Shown: piece after piece, positions 31,863 through 43,361 of the stretch
Numbering within the stretch: the stretch's first letter is position 1
How the letters are laid out: the number at the start of each line of letters is the position of its first letter
Notes under the pieces: model-generated
What the model was told of the DNA's origin: nothing
What the model saw: the letters and a program-made list of their open reading frames with translations, nothing else
Databases searched by the model: none
Translations under genes and position numbers: made by a program
Origin: Agarophyton chilense
Lineage: Eukaryota > Rhodophyta > Florideophyceae > Gracilariales > Gracilariaceae
DNA: 64,000 nt
Assembly (NCBI GenBank): GCA_030374765.1
Contig: JARGXX010000097.1
Coordinates: 496,001-560,000, forward strand
Direction of reading: 5' to 3'

Positions 31863-32644
31863 CTACCGCGCAGCCGCGGGAAAGCTCCGACTAGCACGAA
31901 CTGGAACTGTCATAGTACCAAAATACTGCTCAATACTTATAAGGTCCTCTTTGTCATTGGATGATGCTCTGAGTAACGTTGTAATACTTGTGAGACAGAA
32001 GTTGGCCATATGAATGAGTTTGGCAGCTGTTGTGTCGGTAAAATTGGCCAGCGCCACGAAAGGAGAGCGTATAGGGTCAAGGGGAGAAGAATCAGTTTCA
32101 TTTGCAATTGTATCGCCCAAATCCAGGACACCAGAGAGAGGTTTAGATTCGTCATACTCGATGTCATTGGTAAAATAACCTGCTGCTGAAGCGAAGATAG
32201 CTCACAGCTGTCCGTTTGATAGAAAAATAATGTCGCGGCTGGAATGATCTGGTAGGTGGATTTGATAACGATCGAAGGGCGTCGATTACGTTCAGTAGAC
32301 TTTCGAGGCGGAATATGTTTTCGAGAGGATTGATTCGCAGGCAAAAAAGAAGTCCGTTTCCGTATACCCCCACGTACACGTCGCACTGCTTTTTTTTTTG
32401 CAACACGAACTAGGCGAAAAACATTCTGAGGAACCTTCAGCGGTGTAAATTCATCAATCCCAAAGGACGAAGATGGCGGCGGTGGTTCATCGGCTAACAA
32501 TGTAGTATTGTTTTCGGCAAGGTTATAATTGGCCGGTGATGATATCATTACAATGTTTGAAAGGTAATCAAGGACGACGATCTGTTTGAAAGGTAATAAA
32601 GAAAGACGATCAATGTCGTGATCGCGCATGAACCTGGTTGTCAA
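31863..32644 (-). pseudogene. Possible decayed gene of unknown function
   Basis: Two minus-strand frames overlap here (31937-32644, 235 codons; 31863-32120, 85 codons). The upstream one has a basic stretch (RVAKKKAVRRVRGGIRKR) and Pro-rich segment; the downstream one reads like sense protein (RSPFVALANFTDTTAAKLIHMANFCLTSITTLLRASSNDKEDLISIEQYFGT). The two could be parts of one gene separated by a frameshift or intron, or unrelated. A T-run of 11 lies near 32390. I recognise no domain, and it is not clearly part of the neighbouring Copia fossil. Confidence 0.3.
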
Positions 32645-33086
32645 GCTCCCGGAGCCTCGTAGAAAGACGTTTGAGGATTCACAGTAGGAAATAGTTGTTC
32701 ATGCGCTTGGATTCACTTGGATATATTCAATCGAAACAAAACCAGTGTCGGTTGGGTACACATCGAAATAACTCGAGTGTCAGTTGCGCAGGCGGTACGG
32801 ACCTTCTCACCCACCCGAAGAGAATAGTGGCAAGCGCCGTGGGCTCGGTGCCGGTGCAATTATCTTCGATGGATTCACTTGCGTGCTGATGAAGCCTGTG
32901 GCGTTGCGTAGACGTTTGGCATTTTGAGGTCACCAAGTCGCGTTGCAAGATAAATATTATTATTGGTTTCTTGAAAGGGTCATTTTTGTAGTATATTAAG
33001 CTATACTACGGACAGAAAAACTTCTTTAGACGTTAGCATTTTATTCGTTACGTTGTAGCAATTTTACAACGAGAATAACGAACGTG
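32645..33086. other. Intergenic, no gene recognised
   Basis: No supported frame. It contains one hairpin: GTAGTATA (32988-32995), six-base loop, TATACTAC (33002-33009). The dispersed repeat follows at 33087. Confidence 0.45.
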
Positions 33087-33602
33087 ACTACGTATTACTT
33101 GAGAGCTTACAAGGAAAGCTCCTGTCTCCGCTTGCTCTCCCGACCTTGGGGCGAAGCGGAACCGCCAGACAGTACTCTTGTTTCATTTTTATTATGCATT
33201 TGGGCGCATATGCCTACATCCCCACACAGTACGTCAGAGCACCCGGCGAGCGCATCCACCCAATTTGCAGTCCAATCGATGTGACGTGCCCACACCGGTA
33301 GTTTCGTTGTGTCGTTTCGTTCGAATTCTTTTTCGAAAGTTCAAGGTGTGTCAAGGGGCATAAATGTCTGTGTTGCCATATTGATGTCACTATGACACAC
33401 TGCATGATAAACCACATTCCTCGTTCCTTGAAGGGCCAGTACTTTACCACACAAATCGATATCTTGTTTTCTTGAATGAGAAGCCAAGGCATTTGAGCTT
33501 GCCCACACCCTCACGTACAAATCTGGCACGCTGTCGTTCGTTTGTGATTGAAAATGAAGTTGTAATTATTTTATTCATATCACCTGCTTAGTGGAGGCTG
33601 TT
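33087..33602. repeat. Dispersed ~516-bp repeat, copy 2
   Basis: Second copy of 20773-21289, same orientation, nearly the same length. It ends 138 bp from the stop codon of the secreted-protein gene, so it lies in or next to that gene's 3' flank. Immediately after its right end is TTTTTGTTTCAG followed by GTACAG, which looks like a 3' splice site on the plus strand, but no plus-strand exon can be shown. Confidence 0.75.
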
Positions 33603-33739
33603 TTCTGTTTTTGTTTCAGGTACAGCGAGCAGAAACCGGTTGCTTTGTGCAGTAGTGAGGACGTAAACGTGTACGTGCCCCCCCTTTTCAAGAGATTTTC
33701 GCTTTCCCGGCGTTGTTAAATAACACATTGAGCGGCTCT

Positions 33740-34534
33740 CTAGTGGGACGGCTCGCCGTAGAAAAGATCATCCATCACCACAATGTCCTTAAAGAATCGG
33801 TGCAAAGTGCGGCGGAAAAAGCCTCGAATGGAGGAATTGCCCAGTTGTACCTTCACTTTGGATATGACTGGAAGAGTTTTCTTCGGATCGTGGGGATCCA
33901 CGACAACCAATCCAGCAAAACTTAAGCCCTTGTTCTTAGGCGGAACTTCCACTTTTGCAATTTCGCATCCCTCCTTATCAAAGTACACCATACGGGTGAG
34001 GCGCGGAAGATCGACATCGGTGAACACTGCTCCAAAACCGCTCACTCTCGCCGCCTCATGCTTTGCCGGAATTTGGAATTTGACAGTAACACGGTTGGAT
34101 AGAACGGGGGTAAACAAACGTTTCTGGGAGAACCGGCGGAACTGTTTGGTCACAAAAGCTGGGAGCAAGGACGAGAACCGATCATCCTTTGGTGGTGGGG
34201 TCCCTGGGTTGGAAACGGCGAATTTACCTCCGCGAGCATGGAACGCAGCCCCACGGGTGACGACGTTGTTGAAGAAATTGCCAGGCATGTTGAAGGGAAC
34301 GATGTCGGCATCCCAGTTGATGGACCGCTGCCCAGAGGGAAGTGGACCCGGAGCGTTGCCGTTGTTGTCGCCACCCAAAAGGGTCTTGAAGTCTGCGACG
34401 ACGGAGGTGAGGCCGTCGGCTTTGTGGGCGGTATGTGTGAGGACCTCAGTGTGGTACTGCGGGCATCGCTTCTGCGAGGCAAGGGAACACACCAAGAAGC
34501 TAGAGAGGCAAAGGGTAAGGATCATTGAGTTCAT
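33740..34534 (-). CDS. Secreted protein of a bacterial-type SINWD/MDDFIYGEP family
   Basis: 264 residues, no intron visible. Residues 1-20 form a signal peptide (ILTLCLSSFLVCSL core, cleavage probably after SLA), so the product should enter the secretory pathway and be exported or cell-wall bound. The rest follows a pattern I know from exported bacterial proteins: QRSINWDAD near residue 68, PGNFFNNVVTRGAAFH, then KRLFTPVLSN, GFGAVFTDVDL near 165, and a C-terminal DIVVMDDLFYGEP. The fold is probably a beta-sandwich; biochemical role unknown. The first ATG (34534) gives a good signal peptide; a second Met is three codons on. A TATA-like box lies about 125 bp upstream. Basic residues (RFFRRTLHRFFKD) near the C-terminus are unusual. 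The best-supported host gene in the window. Confidence 0.85.
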   Translation of the reverse strand: MNSMILTLCLSSFLVCSLASQKRCPQYHTEVLTHTAHKADGLTSVVADFKTLLGGDNNGNAPGPLPSGQRSINWDADIVPFNMPGNFFNNVVTRGAAFHARGGKFAVSNPGTPPPKDDRFSSLLPAFVTKQFRRFSQKRLFTPVLSNRVTVKFQIPAKHEAARVSGFGAVFTDVDLPRLTRMVYFDKEGCEIAKVEVPPKNKGLSFAGLVVVDPHDPKKTLPVISKVKVQLGNSSIRGFFRRTLHRFFKDIVVMDDLFYGEPSH

Positions 34535-34659
34535 TTTGGTGCAGCTAGCAGAAAGTTTGAGCTCGATTAACGCTGGTTATGACCTGACTTGTAGTTGCGA
34601 TAGATTTGAGAGATGTCGTGCTTGGGGGGAACGAGACCTGATAGCTGCGCCGATCGTCT

Positions 34660-34667
34660 CTTTATAC
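34660..34667 (-). promoter_or_regulatory. TATA-like box of the secreted-protein gene
   Basis: GTATAAAG on the minus strand, about 126 bp upstream of the ATG. That leaves room for a transcription start ~30 bp downstream and a ~95-bp leader. Inferred from sequence and spacing only. Confidence 0.4.
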
Positions 34668-35316
34668 GAGGGCGCTCCGGTCGAAGCGGGCGCAATACTC
34701 GGTGGCGCTCATGCCGTTCGCCTGTTCGTGAGGGTATTGAGCTGGGGTGCTTTGAATGCCGTGGTCCTCTTCAACAATGATCTCGATCGCGGGGGATGAA
34801 GGATACCACGAAGCACAAAGGAACAGTCGCAAATGGCCCCCCTGTGGAACGCACACACTTGGCAACAGTTCTTCCGCAAGCATAAGTGGACTGTGTTGCA
34901 GATTCTGACGTCAGCGCTCCACCGTGATTGGCGTGGATGCGGAAACGTGGTGGCAAGTGGCGATGCATCTGTGCAGTCTCTGCATTGCTGCCCGCTTGTG
35001 GGCGACTCTGTAATGGTGGCGTCCTCTGCAGCATCAGCTTGAAGCCGTGCCGCATCTCGCTGTCCTCCTCCGTGGCTCGACCTGCAGCTGCACTGAATCG
35101 CCATTCAACCAGCCTAGTTGAATCGAATGGGTCATTGTTTCACCCATTTCTCCTGCGACCCGCCAGTGATACCAATTGAGAGCGATACTCTCATCGGTCG
35201 AGTAGTGTTGGTCGACGAAGGGTAGTTGGCTTTGCTGAGTTGAACCCAGGCTGAAAAGCATTGGTCGCTCTCTTCATTCGAAGACACCTGTTTGTGTTTG
35301 GCCATCACACACGTCG
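34668..35316. other. Upstream flank of the secreted-protein gene
   Basis: Only overlapping short frames on both strands with biased composition; none is convincing as a gene. It probably holds regulatory sequence between two minus-strand genes. Confidence 0.35.
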
Positions 35317-36234
35317 TCAAAGATCCCTAAGTACGCTTCCAAACGATTGCAGATACCTGCCAACCGCCCTCAAAACCTTCGCGGCAGCTGCAAATATGGC
35401 ATCCAGCACATTGGCACCCACACTCTTCCCCTTCTTTGGCTTCGCTCCGCGTTCACGCCGCATGCGTCTGCGCACTTTTTGCAACATTTTGCTGTTGAGC
35501 TCCCATCCGTTGGAAGCTCCAGACGCAGGGCTGGCACGAGTCAAACGCAGTTGACAAGGGATGTGACTTCGTCGCGCCAAACTCCATCCCGAGCTGCGCT
35601 CGCCTCGCAGCTTGCGCTGAAACGCCTTCACACTAGCCGCCCACTCGTCCGCTTCGGCTTGGCTTGTGATTCGGCAGCTCCTTGCAGGCCACTGTGCGCT
35701 TCTTGGTTCGCCGCGCTTCTGGGAGGAAATCAGCGGCGAATGCGATGACAGCCTCGTGCTTTGATCTGCTGCAGATGCCAAGGGGTTTTGTGGGATGGAG
35801 GAGAGACTTTTGAGTCGCGCCGGGGATTTCGAGCCGCCTGAGAGCCCCGAGAATGCGGCATGGCCCTCAGGCTTTCCAATGCTGCTTCGATTCGGCCATT
35901 CTTTTCCCTTTCTAACTCGTCGAAAACTTCCAGACTCATGGCGGATGGTGTAAAGTTCGGAGACATGACGAATGAAGCAGATGGTGGTATCTTTCGGTGA
36001 AGTGCGGATGCTGCGAGCAACCTTTTTCGATGGTGTATAGGTAAAAGGTATACTGCAAACTGCACGGAAAGAGTTTACTGCTGTCAAGACGGATGCTGGA
36101 TGGGATGAGACAGGAAGAACCGAAAGAAGTGGTGACCTTTCTAAACAGAAATGGGAAATTCTAAGAACGATGTAGAGAGAAACGGGAGAGCGCTTGGAAA
36201 TGAATATTTGCAATTTCGTATTTCTTGGCTGCAA
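35317..36234 (-). CDS. Hypothetical basic protein, 305 codons
   Basis: The longest minus-strand frame between the transposon blocks. The C-terminal half reads as plausible protein: QAEADEWAASVKAFQRKLRGE, then a basic cluster (KMLQKVRRRMRRERGAKPKKGKSVG) and an Ala/Leu-rich amphipathic end (NVLDAIFAAAAKVLRAVGRYLQSFGSVLRDL). The N-terminal half is Ser/Arg-rich and weaker; a Met inside the frame, or an exon in another phase (35730-36065, with MSLEVFDELEREKNGRIEAALESLRAMP), may be the true start. No known domain. It lies about 780 bp upstream of the secreted-protein gene, same strand. It could be real or a chance frame in GC-rich DNA. Confidence 0.35.
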   Translation of the reverse strand: MQPRNTKLQIFISKRSPVSLYIVLRISHFCLERSPLLSVLPVSSHPASVLTAVNSFRAVCSIPFTYTPSKKVARSIRTSPKDTTICFIRHVSELYTIRHESGSFRRVRKGKEWPNRSSIGKPEGHAAFSGLSGGSKSPARLKSLSSIPQNPLASAADQSTRLSSHSPLISSQKRGEPRSAQWPARSCRITSQAEADEWAASVKAFQRKLRGERSSGWSLARRSHIPCQLRLTRASPASGASNGWELNSKMLQKVRRRMRRERGAKPKKGKSVGANVLDAIFAAAAKVLRAVGRYLQSFGSVLRDL

Positions 36235-37903
36235 AAGAGTGCATTCCGACGAAAGACAACGAAATCATGAGGTCGCCGTTGATACAAGCTGAAGGTCGAT
36301 GAGGCAGCTTTCTCTCCGAATGGCGACGAGGCATTACGCCTGTGATTAAGAGAGGCTGACAATTTACGAGTGATTTTTAAGAGAGAAGGAAGGCTCCGGG
36401 AGAGGGTATGGGTGAGTTAAATGCACTGCAGAGTTATGATAGCTGCATTGTTCGATCGCCATGAGAGGCGACAGGTAATATTCGAAGACTGTGGTGAACG
36501 AAGCCTGTCGTGTCTGGATGAAAGCCAGTCCGTGAATGATCAGGTCAGTCAGGGCATCTCCCCTTGGAGACTAAATCATCAAATCATCCAAAAATTATAA
36601 CAGTTCTATGGGGCGGAATCATTATAGTGATTTCCTCGTGCCCAAAGATAGCTCTCCCGATGTAAGAAAGGATACGCATATGCGCATAAATGCCCAGAAG
36701 AGCGGATTGGAGGGGGAGAGATCCAGGGAGAGGAACAGAATCCGGGTGGTCGATACTTGCCTGCCCACGTTGGAAGGCAAGCTGGTCGTCCTTTTACTCA
36801 ACTAGTAGTCGGTTCCCTAAACATTAGTAGAATCTGTAGGAGCTGTTACGGCATAACGAATTACTGTAGCCCAGATGGTGGTTTTGGTTTGAAACCGGCA
36901 TCTGCTTTTTTGTTCTAACAGTTGTACATACGTCACGAACGCTAGTGTTCGTTAACGAGTTGTAGAACTATACTAGCTCCCTTAGTAATTACGTTACACC
37001 CGATGCCCTTGCCTGTCAGATCCTTACCAATTCCGACAACGATATCACTCCAAAGCAAGGCGTGTATCGCCCAGGAAATTCCCAAAACATCAAACGGCAC
37101 CGCTAGCAGTTTAGTATCTACCGTATCAGGAACTAATCTGTTTAAAGCAGTGTTTACAACTTAATAGGATGATCATGACCAGATTTGTTTTCCAAGGCGA
37201 AACACTGGTGGCATATTTGGGTTCGAAATCTTAACGTAGAACATAATAAAGAATACCAGATTGTTCAGCAGATATCTTCGGGCATCCACATCAACAATAA
37301 ATCCTAGGTGCCCAACCTTTTTTGTTGTCTAAGAACATCTCTACATACAATTTCGTAATTTTTTTGTGATAGAACAGAAACAGCATGCCTACCCCTGCAG
37401 TTTTTGTCTATCAGATGCTATTTGAATAGAATAGAAGGCAACTTTTCGGTAACGGAGACCTTGATAGATGTACACCTGCTATCTCTTCAATAGAATTTCC
37501 AAGCCGTGCGATACGATTGGCTATCTACTGATACCGAAATCCCCAAACCCCGAAACAGCCTTCTTCTTAATTAAGCATCACTCAGCTCCATTACCGCATA
37601 CCCGACCACTGCTGTCCTATGTTTCTAGGGGAGATCGTCAATCCAGAACTTCCGGCATTTTGCAGAGAATAGTGATACATACATATGTTTGCGCATTGCC
37701 TGATCATAATCACGAAAACTTTTTGCGTTTTGGTGGTGGCAGATCATTTTCGAGGTTCCATGAAGGTACGGCATTCTATAGAAGGTACAAGATGACGGCT
37801 TCTAGGATGGGCAATGATGACTGAAAACTTGAAGAAGTGCGGGGTGGGATATGACAAAGCTATTGTATTGTCACGTTTACAAACCGAATAAATATCCACT
37901 GAT
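36235..37903. other. No gene recognised; perhaps part of an old Copia fossil
   Basis: Short frames only (36608-36805 and 37468-37824, plus strand), none with a firm domain. The last ~50 bp can be read as AIVLSRLQTE.ISTD, weakly like the Copia segment just before RNase H, and the sequence right of Gypsy-1 copy B (49212) continues in Copia RNase H on the same strand. So copy B may have inserted into one old Copia element. Confidence 0.35.
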
Positions 37904-38218
37904 TGTTGATCGAGTACGATGCGTAGGCGGGGTCGGACGACGGGCCGGCGGCGGTTCGCGCAAAAGGCAAGGAAAGAGCAGGAACCAAGTTCTCAGAGAT
38001 GTCTCTCACTCTGAGGCAGACAGCTCTGTCTGGAGGTTGGCTTATTTATTGTTTTTCTGGGTTGCGCTATTACTCTTCTGTAGGCCACCCACGACTGCGT
38101 GGGTTGCGAGCGCGATTTCCCCTCTACTCTGAATCGGTAGTTCTTTTTCGGGTAACGCTGGGTTCCCGATGCAGGTGCGATGGTTTCACGAGATGCCAGA
38201 ATGGTCGTAGTATCAACA
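37904..38218 (-). repeat. 3' LTR of Gypsy-1 copy B
   Basis: 315 bp with canonical ends on the minus strand (TGTTGATAC...GATCAACA) that form a 7-bp inverted repeat. 14 bp shorter than the 5' LTR. Confidence 0.9.
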
Positions 38219-38735
38219 GTTTCCTATAATCACATAGCTTGGTCTGGTTATTGCAAATCGATGTTACGTGCCATTCTGCGCTGCTTTTGGGTTCCGGACG
38301 ATAGAAGCTCTTCAATATATTCCTTCTCCAGCACCGGCACGTCATGCTTCAAAGATTCGATTGAGACCCAATCCGTTTCCTCGTTGCTAAAGCCTTTCCA
38401 CTTCACGAGTATCTGGATCATATCAGCGCATCTGCGGATGTCCTGAAATTCTTCGATTGTAAGCAGCTCGTTTTCTTGATACGCTAAATGGTCCTTGACT
38501 TCCTGACTGGCTTCAAAATCCTTGTTACTGAGGAACTTCAGCCGGCGCCCGTGTACCCACTCCTTCATTCCAGTCGACAAGTTTTCAACTTCGAAAACAT
38601 AGTTGTCTCGGCAGAGCGTGACACGAAAAGGTCCGTACCACTTGAGATTCATTTTAGACCCAATGTGTATCTGTAGAACACCGCGAAGTACGAAGTCTCC
38701 TTTTGCAAAACTCGCGTGGCTTATGCCATTCTTTC

Positions 38736-39599
38736 TGTAGGACAATGCTCCCAAGGGGAAAAACCTACGAAGACGTCCGGATCTTCCTCTCACGAGGTAA
38801 CCGGCGCGGTACAGCCCTCCCAGGGATCGGCGCGCAATGCCGGGTGTAGGCCGGAGCCGAACCGTCGGGACGGGCGCAGGGAGGCTGAAAGAAGCAGAGG
38901 ATATCCGCTGAAGCGGTGCTTGTGTATCCTCTGAGGAGGCAAAACCCACGAGGGTGGCGAGCACGACAGGTGTCAGTGCGAGCCGCAAGAACGGGAATTG
39001 CCCAATGAAGGGGAGGAAAATGGGAGGAAAATGGGAACAGAGGCAAGAGGGCGAGGTTGACCACGAGTCGCAAGAGGGGACTCGGGAATACCCGGCACTG
39101 CCGGGTGTAGCAAACCGTATACACGGGCGGAACCACGAAAGGGGGGATAGATGCCCAACACACGAAGGCTGCTTGAACGTCCAAGGGGGTTGGGAAGCCG
39201 TGCACCACGGGAAATCCCTCCGTAAGGAGTTGTATATCCGTGCAGGCGGTTCGACCCAGAGCCAAGATCTGGAAGACCAAGATCACCCTTGTTGGGGAGA
39301 CTTTACTGGACCGGCGGCCGCGAGGCCAGCGGCCTAAGTACTGTAGTCACCGTAGAATAGAATAAATAAAGTCTATCCTAAATAGCTAAATGTCCGTCTA
39401 ACAAAGGGGCCAATCTGGCGGCGACGTGTCGCGCGGGCGCTGCGGCCACGAGTATGGCACCCGGTCCCGCCGGTGCATCACCCGCGTTCCGGCCATCGCC
39501 GTGAAAACGCATTACTCCTACTCATAACGAGGTTGCACGCCGGAGGCTCCGGAAAAAACTTAAGTCCCCAAAAACCTCCCTGGAGGACGTTGCTCTTCA
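38736..39599 (-). repeat. Solo LTR of a Gypsy-2 relative, inside copy B
   Basis: 864 bp present in copy B but absent from copy C at the matching site (17055). On the minus strand it starts TGAAGAGCAACG and ends GTCCTACA, and is flanked by CTTTC (38731-38735) and CTTAC (39600-39604), a 5-bp target duplication with one mismatch. Its inside aligns with the LTRs of copies A and D (for example CAGTAAA..TCCCCAAC.AGGGT). It arose from a full element by recombination between its LTRs. The 173-codon frame inside it (38765-39286) is not a gene. Confidence 0.82.
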
Positions 39600-42500
39600 C
39601 TTACGATTGTGTGCGTCGACAGATGCTTTCCTCTGCTTTCTAGCCCTCTCCGCGCAATCCCTATGCATCTTAGAGAGCGATGTTTGTAGCCTTTTCACCT
39701 CGATAACTGCCTTTCTAAGTTCGCTTTCCATACACTTGACGTTCTCGACATGATGGTTTTTGACAATTACCGAAAGCGGAGAGTCCTTTTGAAGGTCATT
39801 GAAGACGGTCAGGGGACAATTTCCGTTCAGTCTACGTGTCGGTGAATTGTTCAGGCCAGACTGTATGAGAGGTAGTACTTATGGCCAAGCTGTTAGCGGA
39901 AGTTGAAACTAGGACAATTTTGCCCGTGCAGTTCTCAAGAGTTCATGGCAGACGACCTCCACGGATCCATTGCTCTACAGGCAGTACGGCAAATTAAAAT
40001 GGTGACGAGCCTTCAAACCGTCGGATATCTGTTTCACGAGTTCCTTCTTAAAGTGGCTTGCCTTGTCCGATACCCAGCACTTTGGCACGCCGAAAGATGC
40101 AAACCAGTCCATCAAAATAGCTGCTGTGGTTTCCGCGTCTGCTTCAGCTGTGGCCTTAAGCAATACGTATCCTGAAAAGTCGTCCTTGACGATCATACTT
40201 AAAGAAGATCGCCCTCTCCTTTTTTCATAAAACAGTAGTCGAAATGAATCAGTTCGTTTGGTCTGCTAGCGTGCATGGTGTGTCCAAAAGGCCTGGGCAC
40301 TGTAGAACCAGACTCGATAGCAATGCAGTGACAACAGGATCCAACAAATTGCTGAATATTTTCACGGAGTTTCTTCCACCAGAACTGCTCAGATACGGAT
40401 GCAACGGTTGGCTCGAATGCCCTATGTCCTCCTCTTCCTGTGTGTGCAGCTATCAAAATTCGAAGACGAAGTTCATGATCAGTGTCCGGTATCCATATTC
40501 GCCCCGAAGCCAGTCTCCATGGGCGAATTTCCTTTGAAAGCTTTTTCGGGGCTTTGGCGGCGTGGATTGTCTGCGAAGAAATGATATCTTTCTCCGTGGG
40601 CCGGTCGAAGTCCTCGTTGATACTAGGACTGATTGGAGCATCCATTAGCGGGCTTATACGTCCTATTCTTGACGGGGCTACTGTTCTTGTAGGCTGAACG
40701 GCCCATCGGGTCAGCATGTCGGCCCATACGTTCTTCTCTCCTGAAACATGTTCGATCATGTACCTGAATGCGCAAAGTTTCAAAGCCCAACGCATGAGTT
40801 TGTTCGCTGTATGTCGCGGGATGTCAGGGTTCTGTCCGTAAGGGTCGTAGATGCACACAAGATTGGCGTGGTCTGTGAATATTGAAGTAGTTCTTCCGGC
40901 AGTTAGGTAGTCCATTCGGCACATGGCCTCGACGATCGCGTATCTTTCTTTCTCTGGGACGCTCCATCTCTGGGAGGAACCTGTGAAAGCTCCAGACAAA
41001 AAAACACATGGGTTCGTGCCTTTGATCTTCTATCGGTTTGATTGCATCCTCTTCAGACGATTGCGTCAGGATAGCCGCCCAGTGCAAATCGGAAGCGTCC
41101 GTGTACAAACATGTCCTGTAGCCTTCTTTCGGGAGAGCGAGTTTGGTAGCGGCTGCCAGTTGAGCTTTTACCGTATCGAATGCGACAGTGTGATCGGTCC
41201 CCCAAGATTCACTGATGCGAATCTTTTCTACTCCCTTCTTTTTTCGTTTGCCGGCCTTTTTGTACGCGCTTTCCAGTAAGTCGTGAAGTGGTTGGACTGT
41301 CTGGGAAAATTTGGGGATAGAATTCCGCATCCAGTTAGCGGCAAACAGAAGCTGCTGTAGTTCGCTTGCCATCTCTGGCCTCCGCATGTTGAGGAGCGGC
41401 TCAAGATTTCGTGGATCGAAACGAACCCCTTCTTCTGATAAGATCCTGCCACAGAACTTCACTTCATTGCAAATAAAAAAAGACTTAGCGGGGTTGACCT
41501 TGAAGCCTACTTCCTTACAGACAGCTAAGAAAGCTTCAATGTCCTCGAGCAGGTTTTCCTCGGATTTCGCGTACATCAGAAAATCATCTAACCACTGTAT
41601 CATACGCTTCACCCTCTCAGCGCAGAGGTTCACTGGTAACAGACTGGAAATGATTCCCATAGTCTGTTCCCCCTTGCAGTGTCCTCTTCGGGGCATAAAC
41701 TCCGTCTGGGGTTTGAATTGCCATGATTTCCTGAGGGGCAGTATCGAGCGGTATTTGCCAATAGCCATGCGTGAAATCAACGTTCGCAAAGCACTTGCTT
41801 TCGCTACAGTCTTGAAGCATGGACTCTAGGTGAGGCATCGCTGACTGCAGAGGGAGCTTTTTGGCATTTGATCCTCGCAGATCTACGGTGAACCGTAGTT
41901 TGTCTGTTCCAGGCTTCGGTACCGCCAGTGCTGGGCTGGCCCAACGTGCATTGGGATTCTTGTACGCAGCTCCAATTTTTTTCAGTTGCTGTACTGTGTG
42001 TCGAATAAACCCCCTCTGGTTTGGGCCATAGCGACGCTGTGCACATCGAAACGGTTGTGCGTTTGGCCTTAGCTTCACAGAAGGCGGTCGTACATTCGCA
42101 GGTTGATCCAGGCCAAGCTTGATCCGAAAAGAATCACGATGGCTTTCCAAAAGAGTTTTCAGCCTTCCGGCTCCTTCTGAGGAGATTCTATTGCTCCTGG
42201 CCTCTTCGACTGCCTTCCGCATTTCCTCGTTGATAGATTCATCTGAATCGACTCCAAATCCGGCTTGCAGGCACTCCGGTGGCTCTATCGAATCGTCTTC
42301 GGCCTCTTGGTAGCTCAGCCCCTTGAAGACTGTCGAGGAAAGTCGGACAGTCTTTGTCCTCAATTCCTTCTCTGACACACCATCAATAGCTGTTCCTACC
42401 TCCTGGAGGTGTTTTCCGAGATCGAATCCAATGGCTTTGAGCAATGGTATTCCGAGCAGTACTTCTGCCATGTCCTCCTCCGCGACCAGGAATTCCACGT

Positions 42501-43076
42501 CCCGAATGCGTACGGGTAAGCCGGTGTTTGGTAGCACGATGGTCAGTGCCAGTTGAGTTTTTCCCGACGCTGTGGGGACACTTGCCCGGTTTTCTCCCTT
42601 GAGTGCTAGCTCGAGAATCATTGGATTTTCGAACCGTTCGAACGGTGTACTGGGGCGTTGTTTCTGATTCTTCTCGAATACTGTTGGCAAGATTGTAGAA
42701 AAATCGGCTCCGGAGTCCCGAGAGCCACTTCTTCCACGTTGTTGAGCAGTATGGAGTACCGTACCTCATATTCATTCGGATTCTTGTGGGAAACTGAACG
42801 TACGGACGCAAGCTTCGTCTTCTTGTCTCGCCGCTTCTTGTTGCCAAACAGCTTGTTCAAAAGTTCGTTTTGCTTCTCCTTCGGGGTGATGGGGCATTTT
42901 CTGATAGGATGGATGCCATCACAATCGTCGTTGAGACATGGTTTGTCCCACTCCCCTTGGATGCCTTTCTTTTTTGAATTGTTCGATTCCTCTCTCTTAC
43001 CAAGAAGATCGTGGAGAGAACGGCCAGTTATCCCAATTTTCCCCGGTGGTTCCTGTGCACGACCACTCTGCGTGTC

Positions 43077-43081
43077 CTTTG
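43077..43081. repeat. Target-site duplication of Copia-2, left
   Basis: CTTTG, identical to 48171-48175 on the other side. Both copies lie within Gypsy-1 copy B gag, which proves a simple insertion and fixes the LTR ends. Confidence 0.85.
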
Positions 43082-43361
43082 TAAGAATGATTAGACTTGC
43101 GGTGTAGAACTAGGTACACACAGTGTAGGACAGAGTACACAATTGCTGCGAGAGCGAGGTCGCAGATGTTTACAAACATGAGGTACATAGATGTACAAAT
43201 AGAGTACATTACAACATAATTAACGGGCGTAATACATGATATAAAAGGTTGCCATGTGGTACGAATGATGACTCATAGCAACGACAATTAAGTGTTCAAA
43301 TACAAAGCATTGAGCGGGCGTATTTGTAGACGATCGACTTCCATCAATGATCGTTCTCATA
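43082..43361 (-). repeat. 3' LTR of Copia-2
   Basis: 280 bp; minus strand starts TATGAGAACG and ends CATTCTTA. Preceded by the purine tract at 43362-43376. End set by the CTTTG target duplication. Confidence 0.88.

Noticed and set aside
33603-33630. Splice-acceptor-like TTTTTGTTTCAG on the plus strand
   Set aside because: No plus-strand coding exon follows, and the supported gene here is on the minus strand.
33783-34799. 338-codon plus-strand frame opposite the secreted-protein gene
   Set aside because: It is the antisense shadow of a gene with a signal peptide and recognisable family motifs; its own translation shows no domain.
34709-35104. 131-codon minus-strand frame upstream of the secreted-protein gene
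   Set aside because: Cys/Arg/Thr-rich without domain and overlapping the likely promoter; several frames are open here by composition.
38765-39286. 173-codon minus-strand frame
   Set aside because: Lies wholly inside a solo LTR defined by TG/CA ends and a near-perfect target duplication; composition explains the openness.
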